This document shows positions 17,715 through 27,170 of a stretch of DNA of 64,000 nt, one piece after another. The translations under genes and the position numbers were made by a program. The stretch spans positions 393,185-457,184 of the forward strand of contig JAFEAO010000005.1 in NCBI GenBank assembly GCA_018266375.1, in the 5' to 3' direction. Position 1 is the stretch's first letter. Each line of letters starts with the position of its first letter. The notes under the pieces are model-generated. The model saw nothing but the letters and a program-made list of their open reading frames with translations, was not told the origin of the DNA and searched no databases. This DNA comes from Bdellovibrionales bacterium. GTDB taxonomy: Bacteria > Bdellovibrionota > UBA1018 > CAIMNF01.

Positions 17715-18537
17715 AGTCCTCGTGAGTGTTAACCGCCAAGACTTCAGCCTTAGACGAGATAAGGTTCTGTTTCAATTTGGTCTTAAATTCCTGACTTTGG
17801 GTGTTCCACTCTTTTTGAAATGATCCGCGAGTGCTGTCGATGACGCTTATGGCGCCGGTCTCGGGATCTTCCAAATACATCGTGCCGATCGTTGGCATCG
17901 TAAACTCGGAAGGATCTTCGATCGGCACCACGACGAGATCGTGTTTTTTACCCAAGCGCTTCAGCGAGCCTTCGTAACCTTCGGCGATAAAATCGCTGAT
18001 TACGAATACGATTCCGGATTGCTTGAGAGTCCGTAAGGTTTCTTCGAGAGCTTCTTTGAGCGCGGTACCACCGGGTTCGGTTTGAGTGCTTACCAGATCG
18101 TGCACGATCCGTAAGACGTGATTACGCCCTTTTTTGAGTGGAACCACTTTTTGGATTTTGTTGCTCAGGAGTAACATACCGATTTTGTCGCCCGAGTTCG
18201 ATGCCGCATATGCGATCATGGCGCTGAGTTCAGTCACGATCTGGCGTTTGGTCGTAAGTCTCGATCCGAATTCTTCGGATCCTGAAAAATCCGCGATGAT
18301 GAGGACGTTTAGTTCGCGCTCTTCTTCGAACTGTTTTACGAGAGGTTCTTTACTGCGTGCAGTGACTTTCCAATCCAAGTGGCGGATGTCGTCGCCCGGA
18401 GAATACACGCGGTGCTCGGAAAACTGCACACCTTGACCTTTGAAACGGCTTCGGTAGTCGCCGCCCATTATATCGTTCATAAGACGACGGGTCGAGAGCT
18501 CGATTTTTTTTACCTTTTTGAGAATCTCTTCGTTCAT
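17665..18537 (-). CDS. DUF58 protein of the MoxR-Bat cluster
   Basis: A 290-residue DUF58 protein, a VWA-like fold coded next to MoxR ATPases in many phyla. The family motif HLDWKVTARSKEPLVKQFEE is at about 53-71, preceded by HRVYSPGDDIR. A MIDAS-like D83-F-S85-G-S87 follows, then ETLRTLKQSGIVFVISDF. There is no signal peptide or membrane segment, so it is cytoplasmic, probably bringing MoxR to the membrane VWA proteins. It overlaps moxR by four bases (ATGA). Confidence 0.88.
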   Translation of the reverse strand: MNEEILKKVKKIELSTRRLMNDIMGGDYRSRFKGQGVQFSEHRVYSPGDDIRHLDWKVTARSKEPLVKQFEEERELNVLIIADFSGSEEFGSRLTTKRQIVTELSAMIAYAASNSGDKIGMLLLSNKIQKVVPLKKGRNHVLRIVHDLVSTQTEPGGTALKEALEETLRTLKQSGIVFVISDFIAEGYEGSLKRLGKKHDLVVVPIEDPSEFTMPTIGTMYLEDPETGAISVIDSTRGSFQKEWNTQSQEFKTKLKQNLISSKAEVLAVNTHEDYAERLVRFLRKRKKAK

Positions 18538-19526
18538 GGAACTTCAATCCGATCCAAAATTTTGCGTACGATGGCTTCTGAAGTGATGCCTTCGGCGTCG
18601 GCCTCGTAGGTAAGCAAAATTCGGTGACGTAGGATATCGTAAGCGACAGACTTGACGTCCTCAGGCGTGACATAACCGCGGTGACGGATGAATGCGTTTG
18701 CGCGTGCAGCCTTGATCAATGAAAGGGTCGCACGCGGCGACCCGCCGACGCTGATCCAAGGTTTGAGTTCGGTTAGGCCGAATTTTTCCGGAAACCGGGA
18801 TGCGAAGATGATGTTCAAAATGTAGTCTTTTACTTTTTCGTCGACGTAGATCTCGTTACAAAGTTTGCGCGATTCAAGCAGAGCTTGCGGAGTACAAGCC
18901 TTTTGAGGTTGTGGTTTGTCGTTGGAGGTCATCCGGGTCATCATCACTTTTTCTTCGGCGACGGACGGATAGTCGACCTTGATCTTAAACAAAAAACGGT
19001 CGAGCTGGGCTTCCGGAAGCGGGTATGTTCCTTCTTGTTCGATCGGGTTTTGAGTCGCAAGTACGATGAAGAGCTCGTCGAGTTGATAGGTGGTTTCACC
19101 GATCGTGACCTGATGCTCGCCCATGGCTTCGAGAAGCGCGCTCTGCACCTTTGCCGGAGCGCGGTTGATCTCGTCCGCGAGTACGATGTTAGTAAAAATC
19201 GGACCTTTTTTTGGCGTAAATTCGTAAGTTTTTTGGTTGAAGATGATTGTACCGACCAAGTCCGATGGGAGAAGATCCGGCGTAAATTGAACGCGATTGA
19301 ATTGCGCATCGATCGTCTGAGCGAGGGTTTTTACGGTGAGGGTTTTAGCCAACCCCGGAAGTCCTTCGAGAAGAACGTGGCCGTCGCAGAGGAGAGCTAA
19401 CACCATTTTTTCGATCAAAGCGGTCTGCCCGACGACCACTTTTCCGACTTCTTGAAAGAGAATTTCGACGAACTGAGATTTGCTCCGAATCACATCGGTC
19501 AGCTGCTGGATGTTGGTTTGTGACAT
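18534..19526 (-). CDS. MoxR-family AAA+ ATPase
   Basis: A 330-residue AAA+ ATPase of the MoxR type, a chaperone that remodels VWA-domain partners. Walker A is G55LPGLAKT62, Walker B is VLADE (115-119) followed by INRAPAKVQSALLEAM, and sensor 1 is VLATQNPIEQEGTYPLPEAQ. All are intact. The C-terminal lid has VGGSPRATLSLIKAARANA. It heads the Bat genes, and its start is 21 bases after the giant lipoprotein gene, so these may be cotranscribed. Confidence 0.92.
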   Translation of the reverse strand: MSQTNIQQLTDVIRSKSQFVEILFQEVGKVVVGQTALIEKMVLALLCDGHVLLEGLPGLAKTLTVKTLAQTIDAQFNRVQFTPDLLPSDLVGTIIFNQKTYEFTPKKGPIFTNIVLADEINRAPAKVQSALLEAMGEHQVTIGETTYQLDELFIVLATQNPIEQEGTYPLPEAQLDRFLFKIKVDYPSVAEEKVMMTRMTSNDKPQPQKACTPQALLESRKLCNEIYVDEKVKDYILNIIFASRFPEKFGLTELKPWISVGGSPRATLSLIKAARANAFIRHRGYVTPEDVKSVAYDILRHRILLTYEADAEGITSEAIVRKILDRIEVP

Positions 19527-19547
19527 AACCTATATTTTTACTCTGAA

Positions 19548-22500
19548 TTAGTGAAAAAGAAAGTCTCGGCAAGTCGCAAAGAAAGGGCCGGAGTCAGGAT
19601 TTTGATGGATTTTTTCTAAGAAATTATAAGCCTTGCCAACGAGATCGGTGTCAGAGTACGCGTCGCAAAACGTGTCGAAGTCCTTGCCGAGGACGAAGTG
19701 CTTCATACCCTGGCGGGCGAATGAAGCTTGGGGCGTTGAAAGCTTGAGTAACCAGGTGTTGATGTCGCTGCGGATTTGAGAATCGGCCAAATCTTGGATC
19801 TGTCCGCCTTCAACGAGGAGTTTAGAGATCTCCGGAGACTTGTCTTTAAGCGCAAGGATAAATCGGGCGATTTCTTGAATCGCGCGGCCATCGACCATCG
19901 ACATCTCTTGGCCTACCCATTTGCTGAAGGCTGGGGAATGATCGAAATCATCGATCGAAGTCCCAACATCATCCATCGTCGCGAACTTGGTCAGTGGCTC
20001 GGAAAATTCGAGAAGCAAGTTTGGCTCGGCATTCATCGCGCCAAAAATGGACGAGATCCAGTGGTAAGGTTCGAGACGTGATACCCATTTCAAAAGTTGA
20101 TGCAAACGAAACGCATTCACGTTTTCCGGAAGCGAGTTAACCCACTTGTTTACCGAAAGCAGGGTGCGTGAACTCTGAGGAGTCACTAACCACGAGACGA
20201 ATTGCGATTTGATTTCCTCGTCGTTTGAAATGCGTACGAGTGTCGAGAGAGTATCGTTGACGGAAGATTCGGGGTTGAATGCGACCGAGAGTCCCGCCTC
20301 GTGCAAGAGGCCGAGGCGAGTGATACGTGAAATCAAAGTCAGATGATCGAACTTGCATTCCCGCGGAGTTGCCGTTTGATCTGGAGCTCGCAGGCACGAC
20401 GCTGGCAGATCCACGCCGTTGCTAAACTTATCGGATTGTGCGGACGGGGTCGAAGCATAGAGCGCGTAAAACAAATTACGCAACACTCTCAAACCGTCCG
20501 TTCCGCCCGCTTCGCGAGGCTGCATCACGTCGAGAAGCGGGACCAAGAAGCGAAGGTTAAATAAGCGCGCGCTTAAATCGGAAAGCTCGCTATTACACAA
20601 GGTGCTCTGTAGCCAGCGGCCGAAGCGCGATTTGCCGCGCGGATCACATTGTCCCGCCTTTTGAATGATGCCCTTATCGAACTTGCGAAGCTCGGTTTTG
20701 ATCGCGGCGGTAGTAGCCGCAAGGGTGGTCGACGTTGAACCCGCCGGACGGGCGGAGTCGTCACCCCAAGAAAGCGCGATGTCGCGAATGAATTTCATTC
20801 CCAAATTTTTAACGAGTCCGAACGCTTTGAAATCGGTGTTGATCGCGATCAATTCCAAGCGGTCGAGATCAGACACGAGTCTGATGCGAATACGGTTATG
20901 GTATTCGTGCTTGCTACTCCTTGGATATCCCGGAAGCTGATAAACGTACGGAATAAGAGAGTAGTGGGCAGCACTCACGCGCATAAAGTGCTGAAGTTCG
21001 TCGATGTGGTTCGAGTAGCCGCGAAAAAAACTAAAGAGTGACTCGCCGGCCTTTTTACTCGAGCGCATCTCGTGCAAAAACGGATGGTAGTGATAAGTAA
21101 AATCCTGAACTTCGTCCGTACCGGTTTGCGACCACTCTCTCACGGTAGGATGTAACCAAGTTTGATTGCGAGTGAGGCTCTCCACGATAACCTGAGCCGC
21201 GAGCCTCTCGGGGTTCTGACGGAAGAGCAGAACTTGGTCGTCGTCGAGATCGCAGTTTTTATCTTGAGTGTCCAGGCTAGTGCAATACTCCTGAACGATC
21301 GCGGTTATACCCGTGACGAGCGGGAGCGCGCGCATCTGGCCGGCAGCCGTCCAGGTTTCGAAGGTAGTGCGAGTGTCGAATTCCAAAGCTTTTTGGCGTG
21401 GCGATGTTTTTGTGTTCGCGCGCATCTCCGCAAGACCCTGGTAAAGAAGCGGACTCTCGACTCCGGCAGCGACGATCTCACGCAAACGTGAACTTTGCTT
21501 GATCGAGGGGCCCACTAAGCGAGTTACACTCGAACCGAGGAGAATGGCTTGCCTTGCTTTCGCCGAATCTGAATCGCTGATTCCGGTGAAGTGAGACACC
21601 ACATCCATCGAAGCCTTCACGTCAGTCTTAAATGCTCCTTGAATGAGGTCCGATTCTAGCTGAGTGAAGAATTCCAAACGTCCTTTTGTATTGAGATAGT
21701 CCGAAAACGCTTTGCCTGTTTTTAAAGTCGCTCGAGAAGCCGCATCGTCACCGAAGCACGCATCGAGCGCCGCCCAAGTTGGAGTTTTGCGCAGCGAAGG
21801 AGTAGTCAAAGCATAATCGCTGTCGACATTTGAGCAGGCGGAAGGCGTGTACTTTGAAATGTTCTTGTTTAGAAGTGTATTTTTCAAAGTGACGGCGGTT
21901 TGCCCTGGAACAAGTCTCTTTTCAAACGTGAGCGGGTGCCGCCCTTTTTGAACAGAGTCGTGGAATAAAACAAAAATCTGATCGATGAGAGGAGCAATCT
22001 CGTTTTGATCCGAGAGCCGGTGAATCATGTCGAGTACGGCCGGCAAACGATTGGATTGGAGCACGCCGAGAGTGAATGTTTTAAGCCCGGCCTTTAAAGC
22101 GGCGTTGTCTTTGAGTTCGAGATCGGGAGTTTCGAGGTACGCATCCAAGATCGGCGTCGAGTTTACGCGAGTAAGTGCAGGCCCCAATGAACGAAAGAGA
22201 TCAAGGACTTCGCCGCCATCAAGCGAGACAAAGAGGCGATCCATATATTTAGCGGTGCGCGTTCCATTACTCGTGATCGGAAGCGAATCATGTAGCGAGA
22301 GCAAAGTAAAAAGATCTTGGAATGTGTGCTGCTTCGATAAAAACGCATTTGCTATCGTCCAGTTGCGAGTGGCGGGACGAGATAAGAAGGTAACAAAGCT
22401 TTTGTCGCGAATGAGCGGCAAGAGCATCCGGTAAGCGGCGTCGAAGCCATGGTGCGAGATCAACGGATCGGTAAACTTAAAGAGCGGCTCGAGCGAGTAC

Positions 22501-23405
22501 GAAATTGTGCAGTATCCGCGCGCCGTCATGAGGAGTGACCGCAGATTTGAATTAAAAAACTCGCGGGCCTCCGAGGACGACGATCCGAAAAGGCGCTTGG
22601 TGGCGACCTCAATCGGCTGGTGGATAGGAGTCGAGTTCTGGAAGCAGGTGATCGGATTATTGACGATGGTCTCGATCGTACTCGAGAAACCGTTAAAGTT
22701 TTGAGGGCCGAAGATCGAATCGAAAAACGCCGAGGTGCTCTCGAGGCTTTTAAGTTGAGTCGGGAGGGTTACCTTATTGCGGGTGAGCATCGCGTACAAT
22801 CCGGAGAGATCGAACTCGCGTGCGGAGTTTAGGTATTGGTCTAAGAAGCGAATCGCATCGTCGAAGTCTTTTCCGTCGACATGCTCATCGATCAAACGCT
22901 TTAAAGCTTTGGAATTAAAATAGGCTTGGATGTTCTGAGGGTATATCCGGACATTCGAATCGAAAATAAAGTCCGTCACGATTGGCGCGGCCTTTGTCAG
23001 ACTCGGCGAGATGCGGATGTCTCTTAGCTCGGCAAATACGGATTCAAAAATTTTCTTGATGCGAATCCGCTGATATGCGGATTCGATTGAGTAAAGCGAG
23101 CGAGTTTGCTCGTGAGAGAGAAGGTTCGCGAGCATCGCTAGACCCGACATTTGATTATCGGTGAGTTCGTTCGTTAAATTCTCGAGCTCTTGAATCTGGC
23201 CGTTGCTGTTCAGGCAATGGATCAAGCTGCGGAGTTGCTTCACGTCGAAGTCGCCGGAGTCAAAGCGAACCGTTTGGCAGTTTGCGTTTGGCGTATGATA
23301 AAGCGAGCCATGGTCCCGACTCCCGGAGAAGGGATTCGAGCAGGCTGAAAGCATCAATATTGCGGCGGCCATGTAGACGATCGACCAGAGTTGTATGACC
23401 CGCAT
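19548..23405 (-). CDS. Giant lipoprotein of unknown function
   Basis: I recognise no domain in this 1285-residue protein. The ATG at 23405 gives a standard lipoprotein signal peptide (IQLWSIVYMAAAILMLSAC, lipobox LSAC with Cys22). The mature chain is helical in character throughout, with many stretches resembling alpha-solenoid pairs (QLRSLIHCLNSNGQIQELE, ALAKLIDE-like segments) and about fourteen scattered cysteines. Two long low-charge regions contain Ser/Thr-rich spans. The ORF reaches 23462, but the extra residues precede the signal peptide. No strong ribosome site is seen. It lies between dnaB and moxR on the same strand, so an envelope partner of the MoxR-Bat complex is possible. Confidence 0.65.
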   Translation of the reverse strand: MRVIQLWSIVYMAAAILMLSACSNPFSGSRDHGSLYHTPNANCQTVRFDSGDFDVKQLRSLIHCLNSNGQIQELENLTNELTDNQMSGLAMLANLLSHEQTRSLYSIESAYQRIRIKKIFESVFAELRDIRISPSLTKAAPIVTDFIFDSNVRIYPQNIQAYFNSKALKRLIDEHVDGKDFDDAIRFLDQYLNSAREFDLSGLYAMLTRNKVTLPTQLKSLESTSAFFDSIFGPQNFNGFSSTIETIVNNPITCFQNSTPIHQPIEVATKRLFGSSSSEAREFFNSNLRSLLMTARGYCTISYSLEPLFKFTDPLISHHGFDAAYRMLLPLIRDKSFVTFLSRPATRNWTIANAFLSKQHTFQDLFTLLSLHDSLPITSNGTRTAKYMDRLFVSLDGGEVLDLFRSLGPALTRVNSTPILDAYLETPDLELKDNAALKAGLKTFTLGVLQSNRLPAVLDMIHRLSDQNEIAPLIDQIFVLFHDSVQKGRHPLTFEKRLVPGQTAVTLKNTLLNKNISKYTPSACSNVDSDYALTTPSLRKTPTWAALDACFGDDAASRATLKTGKAFSDYLNTKGRLEFFTQLESDLIQGAFKTDVKASMDVVSHFTGISDSDSAKARQAILLGSSVTRLVGPSIKQSSRLREIVAAGVESPLLYQGLAEMRANTKTSPRQKALEFDTRTTFETWTAAGQMRALPLVTGITAIVQEYCTSLDTQDKNCDLDDDQVLLFRQNPERLAAQVIVESLTRNQTWLHPTVREWSQTGTDEVQDFTYHYHPFLHEMRSSKKAGESLFSFFRGYSNHIDELQHFMRVSAAHYSLIPYVYQLPGYPRSSKHEYHNRIRIRLVSDLDRLELIAINTDFKAFGLVKNLGMKFIRDIALSWGDDSARPAGSTSTTLAATTAAIKTELRKFDKGIIQKAGQCDPRGKSRFGRWLQSTLCNSELSDLSARLFNLRFLVPLLDVMQPREAGGTDGLRVLRNLFYALYASTPSAQSDKFSNGVDLPASCLRAPDQTATPRECKFDHLTLISRITRLGLLHEAGLSVAFNPESSVNDTLSTLVRISNDEEIKSQFVSWLVTPQSSRTLLSVNKWVNSLPENVNAFRLHQLLKWVSRLEPYHWISSIFGAMNAEPNLLLEFSEPLTKFATMDDVGTSIDDFDHSPAFSKWVGQEMSMVDGRAIQEIARFILALKDKSPEISKLLVEGGQIQDLADSQIRSDINTWLLKLSTPQASFARQGMKHFVLGKDFDTFCDAYSDTDLVGKAYNFLEKIHQNPDSGPFFATCRDFLFH

Positions 23406-23482
23406 GATGCCGAGGATGATACCCCAAATTGGAGTAAATTTCGCTTTAAATTCACATAACAAGTGTAAGTAAAGCCGGAGGA

Positions 23483-24925
23483 TTAGAGGCTAAAATCGTC
23501 AGCGTTTGCATTGGGTTTACGGATCACCGGAGCGCCTGACGAAGATGGTTGGGCTTGTCCATCGGACGTGAGGTTGGCAAACAACGTATATTGACCCATC
23601 CACGCGAGTTTAACGGTGCCAGGCTCGCCGTGACGGTTCTTGGCCACGATGAATTCGGCGATGCCCTTTTCGTCGGAATCCTTGTTGTAATAGTCGTCGC
23701 GGTAGATGAAGCACACCATGTCCGCATCTTGCTCGATCGCGCCGGATTCCCTGAGGTCGGAAAGTTGCGGGCGCTTATCGGTGCGGTTCTCCACCTGACG
23801 GGAGAGCTGAGAGAGCGCGATGATTGGTACTTTAAGTTCTTTCGACAGTTCCTTGAGACCGCGGCTGATCGCGGAAATCTCTTGCTCGCGGCTAGATTGA
23901 GAGCTCGAAGAGCTCTTCGAACCGCGCATGAGTTGGAGATAGTCGACGACGATGAGATCGAGGCGTTTTTCTTTGGCTTTGAGGCGACGGCAACGAGCGC
24001 GCAAGTCCATTACTGTCAGCGCCGCGGTATCGTCGATGTGGATGCCGGCTTGTCCGAGTTGTTCGGCCGCGGCCATCAAGCGGCGGAATTGTTCGCGCGA
24101 GAGTTGGCCTGTTTTAATGCTTTTCGAGTCGATACGGCTAAGCGAGCTGAAAAACCGGAAGCCCATCTCCTCTTTTGACATCTCAAGAGAGAAGAGTGCC
24201 GCAACTTTCTTTTGTACGACGGCTGAGTGCAGGAGTGCCGAGATAAACCAAGAGGTCTTACCCATGCCCGGACGAGCGGCGATGATCATCACTTGTCCCG
24301 GGTGGAGACCGGTCGTCATCCTATCGAGATCGACGAAGCCGGTCTCGAGGCCGATGACTTCGGCCGATTTGCCGTAAAGTTCTTGAACCCGGTTCATGTT
24401 TTCTGAAACGACTTCGGCGAGTGAGGCAAAACTTTTTTGAACCGCGTTTTGAGAAACTTGAAAAATCTTAGTCTCTGCGGTGTCGATAAAAGCTTCGGTG
24501 CTTTCGACGCCTTGGAGGCCTTCGTCCATAATCTCAGAGCAAGCCTCGATTAAACGGCGTTGAAGCGCCTTTTCGCGCACCATCTTGCCGTAATGAGCGA
24601 CGTTTGCGACTTGAAATGAAGCTTGGTCGAAGAGTGAGGTGAGAGTATTGATGCCACCGACGTGGTCGTACCAGCCGCGATCGCGGAGAGCGCCGGTGAG
24701 GGTGACGATATCAATGGGACGGCCCGTATCCGATAGAGTACAAGCCATCTCATAAATTTTTTGATGTGGATCGAGAAAAAAATCACGAGCCTCGGCGCCG
24801 ATTTCGCGAACTTGATCGAGAGCGTTGTTGTTGACCAACACCGCACCCAATACGGAACGCTCAGCTTCGAGATCGTGAGGGAGTCTCTTGCGTTGCGAGG
24901 CCGGTACTGCTTGGCTCTCGTTCAA
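23483..24925 (-). CDS. dnaB: Replicative DNA helicase DnaB
   Basis: A 480-residue hexameric helicase that unwinds DNA ahead of the replisome. The N-terminal domain starts LPHDLEAERSVLGAVLVNNN. The RecA-like core has Walker A ARPGMGKTSW, then LFSLEMSKEEMGFRF, Walker B LIVVDYLQLMRG, and ISRGLKELSKELKVPIIALS QLSR. The C-terminal strand set (DLRESGAIEQDADMVCFIYR, IVAKNRHGEPGTVKLAW) is complete. No intein is present. It starts four bases after rplI, the common rpsF-rpsR-rplI-dnaB order. Confidence 0.97.
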   Translation of the reverse strand: MNESQAVPASQRKRLPHDLEAERSVLGAVLVNNNALDQVREIGAEARDFFLDPHQKIYEMACTLSDTGRPIDIVTLTGALRDRGWYDHVGGINTLTSLFDQASFQVANVAHYGKMVREKALQRRLIEACSEIMDEGLQGVESTEAFIDTAETKIFQVSQNAVQKSFASLAEVVSENMNRVQELYGKSAEVIGLETGFVDLDRMTTGLHPGQVMIIAARPGMGKTSWFISALLHSAVVQKKVAALFSLEMSKEEMGFRFFSSLSRIDSKSIKTGQLSREQFRRLMAAAEQLGQAGIHIDDTAALTVMDLRARCRRLKAKEKRLDLIVVDYLQLMRGSKSSSSSQSSREQEISAISRGLKELSKELKVPIIALSQLSRQVENRTDKRPQLSDLRESGAIEQDADMVCFIYRDDYYNKDSDEKGIAEFIVAKNRHGEPGTVKLAWMGQYTLFANLTSDGQAQPSSSGAPVIRKPNANADDFSL

Positions 24926-24929
24926 GAGA

Positions 24930-25379
24930 TTATGCTCCTTCTTTTACAACCCAAACCTTGAGAGAAGCGACCACTTCCGGAAGAAGCTTGATTTCAACGT
25001 TGTGAACACCGAGAGCTTTGATCGGCTCTTTCATGTGCACGGAACGTTTTTCAACTTCGATACCACCTGCTTTGAGGGCGTCAGTAATGTCTTGAGTGGT
25101 CACTGAACCGAAAAGTTTGTCCTTCTCGCCGACTTTGCGTGAGATGTTGCAAGTGAAGGCAGAAATCTTCTTGGAGAGTTCTTCAGCGGAGAGCTTCTCG
25201 GCTGAGCGTTTTTTATCGAGCATTTTCTTTTGGTGCTCAACTTGTGCGACGTTATCTTCGCTTGCTGGAACGACCATTTTCTTCGGAATGAGGAAGTTCC
25301 GAGCGTAACCGTCTGATACTTTTACGACGTCACCGATGCGGCCCAAGTTTTCAACGTTTTCTTTCAAAATCACTAACAT
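24930..25379 (-). CDS. rplI: 50S ribosomal protein L9
   Basis: A 149-residue L9 of normal length. L9 binds 23S rRNA domain V with its N-terminal domain and projects a long helix from the ribosome. The opening MLVILKENVENLGRIGDVVK and VSDGYARNFLIPKKMVVPAS are the family signature. The long helix follows (VEHQKKMLDKKRSAEKLSAE), then the C-terminal domain (LFGSVTTQDITDALKAGGIE). GGAGACGATCT precedes the ATG. Confidence 0.97.
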   Translation of the reverse strand: MLVILKENVENLGRIGDVVKVSDGYARNFLIPKKMVVPASEDNVAQVEHQKKMLDKKRSAEKLSAEELSKKISAFTCNISRKVGEKDKLFGSVTTQDITDALKAGGIEVEKRSVHMKEPIKALGVHNVEIKLLPEVVASLKVWVVKEGA

Positions 25380-25408
25380 AGATCGTCTCCAAGTCTTTTT
25401 AAGAGTTA

Positions 25409-26278
25409 TTAGGAATGCCCGAATTTCTTCCTAAAGTCAAACCACAGGTCGAAAAATCCGAGCGCAAGAACGAACGGAGGTGCAATAAGAATGGCGACGG
25501 AAAAGACAATAATCCGGCCAATTCCTAAAATTTTATAACGGTTCAAAAGATGGCTAATGATGCTGAGTCCCTGCATGGCGTAAAACACCATGAACACCTT
25601 TAAGCCATTGAGGCCGATGTAGTATGGGGCGTGATCGGTAAAAACGTAAAGGCCGCCACAGATCAAGGTCGGGAAGACCAGCCATTCAGGGTTGCGATAA
25701 GACGCCCAGAAGGTCTTAGACAAGAAGCCTTTAACCAATTGGGATGCGAAAAGCAGATTGAGCCAGAGGCAAAACACGATGAGAGCAAGAATAGTCGCTG
25801 GAACCTCGGTCATGACTTTGCGAAGTAGTTCGTCCTTACCTTGTTCCTCGACGAACTGCTTGAACGGGCTGTCAGGAAAACTAAGCAATTGATCCATTCG
25901 GATCGAAACTTGCGCACGGACATAATCGAGCATGCCTTGCTGCACATGATGAGCTTGAAAGTAAACACCTGCGACCATCAGGCCGACGAGGAAGAGAAAG
26001 CTTAGGCCGAAACTCTGATGAATTTTACCGAGCTTGCGGATGGTGAGGGGGAAGAGGATGCCCACGCCGACCCAAAGTGCGCCCGCGACGTACATCTCGA
26101 CTGAGTCGGTGGTCATTGATAAGAGTGCAAGGTTTGTGACGAGGGCAAGCAGGCTAATCCAGAGATGATTGCGGAGCGTGAGAATGAAAAGAGGGAGCGG
26201 GGATATAAAGAGAAAGATCGAGCTGTTATAAAAAACAGCCGACATCAAAAAAGGAGCGATCCGCGCGAGCCCACGCAA
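25409..26278 (-). CDS. DUF2232 multi-pass membrane protein
   Basis: A 289-residue polytopic protein of the YybS/DUF2232 type, often found between rpsR and rplI. About eight hydrophobic helices are visible, with LFISPLPLFILTL near the start, a central loop containing SFPDSPFKQFVEEQGKDE, and FYAMQGLSIISHLLNRYKIL towards the end. The start chosen is the TTG at 26278: AGGAGC lies six bases before it, and it falls after the rpsR stop. A GTG at 26368 would overlap rpsR by 56 bases and add a non-hydrophobic tail. Function unknown; the family is suspected to be a transport or membrane-organising protein. Confidence 0.75.
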   Translation of the reverse strand: MRGLARIAPFLMSAVFYNSSIFLFISPLPLFILTLRNHLWISLLALVTNLALLSMTTDSVEMYVAGALWVGVGILFPLTIRKLGKIHQSFGLSFLFLVGLMVAGVYFQAHHVQQGMLDYVRAQVSIRMDQLLSFPDSPFKQFVEEQGKDELLRKVMTEVPATILALIVFCLWLNLLFASQLVKGFLSKTFWASYRNPEWLVFPTLICGGLYVFTDHAPYYIGLNGLKVFMVFYAMQGLSIISHLLNRYKILGIGRIIVFSVAILIAPPFVLALGFFDLWFDFRKKFGHS

Positions 26279-26312
26279 GACCGCTCCTAATTTTGAATTC
26301 GATGTTGTCGAC

Positions 26313-26651
26313 TTAGTTTGCGTTTGGACCAATGGTGGTGAACCCAAGAAGCGCCAAGTGACGTGCACGTTTGATTTCCGCGGTCAATTTGTTTTGAATT
26401 TGAGCGCAGTTTCCAGTCACGCGACGTGGAACGATTTTTCCGTGCTCGGTCATGAACGTGGAAAGAAAACGTGGGTTTTTGTAGCTGATGCTCGAGATCT
26501 CCTCTTCGCCAGCCATGAAACGGCAAGGTTTCTTGCGGTTTCCGCCAGAGAAGCGACGGCCTTTTTTACCGCCACCATCATCGTCGTCCATCATGTCGTC
26601 TTCGTATTTATCGGCCTTATCGTGTTTTTTATATTCGCGTTTTTCTACCAT
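26313..26651 (-). CDS. rpsR: 30S ribosomal protein S18 with acidic N-terminal extension
   Basis: S18 binds the platform of the 30S subunit together with S6. The core begins near residue 40 (KKPCRFMAGEEEISSISYKN) and runs through RFLSTFMTEHGKIVPRRVTG and CAQIQNKLTAEIKRARHLAL to GFTTIG. The product is 112 residues; bacterial S18 is usually 70-90. The extra ~38 residues at the N-terminus are very charged, with DKADKYEDDMMDDDDGGGKK, then a basic Arg/Gly stretch. The ORF is single and intact. It follows rpsF by 19 bases. Confidence 0.95.
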   Translation of the reverse strand: MVEKREYKKHDKADKYEDDMMDDDDGGGKKGRRFSGGNRKKPCRFMAGEEEISSISYKNPRFLSTFMTEHGKIVPRRVTGNCAQIQNKLTAEIKRARHLALLGFTTIGPNAN

Positions 26652-26670
26652 AAATTTTACCTCGTTATCC

Positions 26671-27075
26671 TTATTGAGCTGTTGCTACGACTGGCGCCGA
26701 TGCGCCTTCAGAGCGTTCTTCACGCTTCAGTGGGGTGCCTTGTGCGAGCTCTTTCATGTAAATTTCTTTATTGAATTCTTTCGCCAATACTACCGTCATA
26801 AAACGGAGAGTAGAGTCGTTGAGGCGAAGGTTGCGCTCAAGTTCGGCCACGACGTCGCCTTTAGCGGTGTAGACGAAGTGGGTGTATTGGCCGCGCACTT
26901 CTTTTTTGATTGGGTAAGCGAATTTACGTTTGCCCCAGTCTTCTTGATAGACGAGTTCGCCGTCGAAAGACTGAATAATCGAGATCAAGCGATCTTTGAG
27001 AGCTTTTAAGCCGTCGTCGCTGAGTGCGACGTTAGTAATGAACGTAGTTTCGTAACCAGGCAGTTTAGATGCCAT
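26671..27075 (-). CDS. rpsF: 30S ribosomal protein S6
   Basis: A 134-residue S6, an RNA-binding ferredoxin-like fold on the 30S platform that pairs with S18. YETTFITNVALSDDGLKALK, then QEDWGKRKFAYPIKKEVRGQ YTHFVY and LERNLRLNDSTLRFMTVVL are typical. A C-terminal tail rich in Glu, Ala and Pro extends past the core. AGGAGA lies before the ATG. The 95-base gap to tatC may carry the operon promoter or the S6:S18 control element, but I could not identify either. Confidence 0.96.
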   Translation of the reverse strand: MASKLPGYETTFITNVALSDDGLKALKDRLISIIQSFDGELVYQEDWGKRKFAYPIKKEVRGQYTHFVYTAKGDVVAELERNLRLNDSTLRFMTVVLAKEFNKEIYMKELAQGTPLKREERSEGASAPVVATAQ

Positions 27076-27170
27076 TAGAGGTCTCCTTTTGGTTTAAGCC
27101 CACAAGATCACATTCCCGGGAGCAAAGAGTTAACATTTAGATTTTTGGAACCTAAAACAAATACCAAAAC

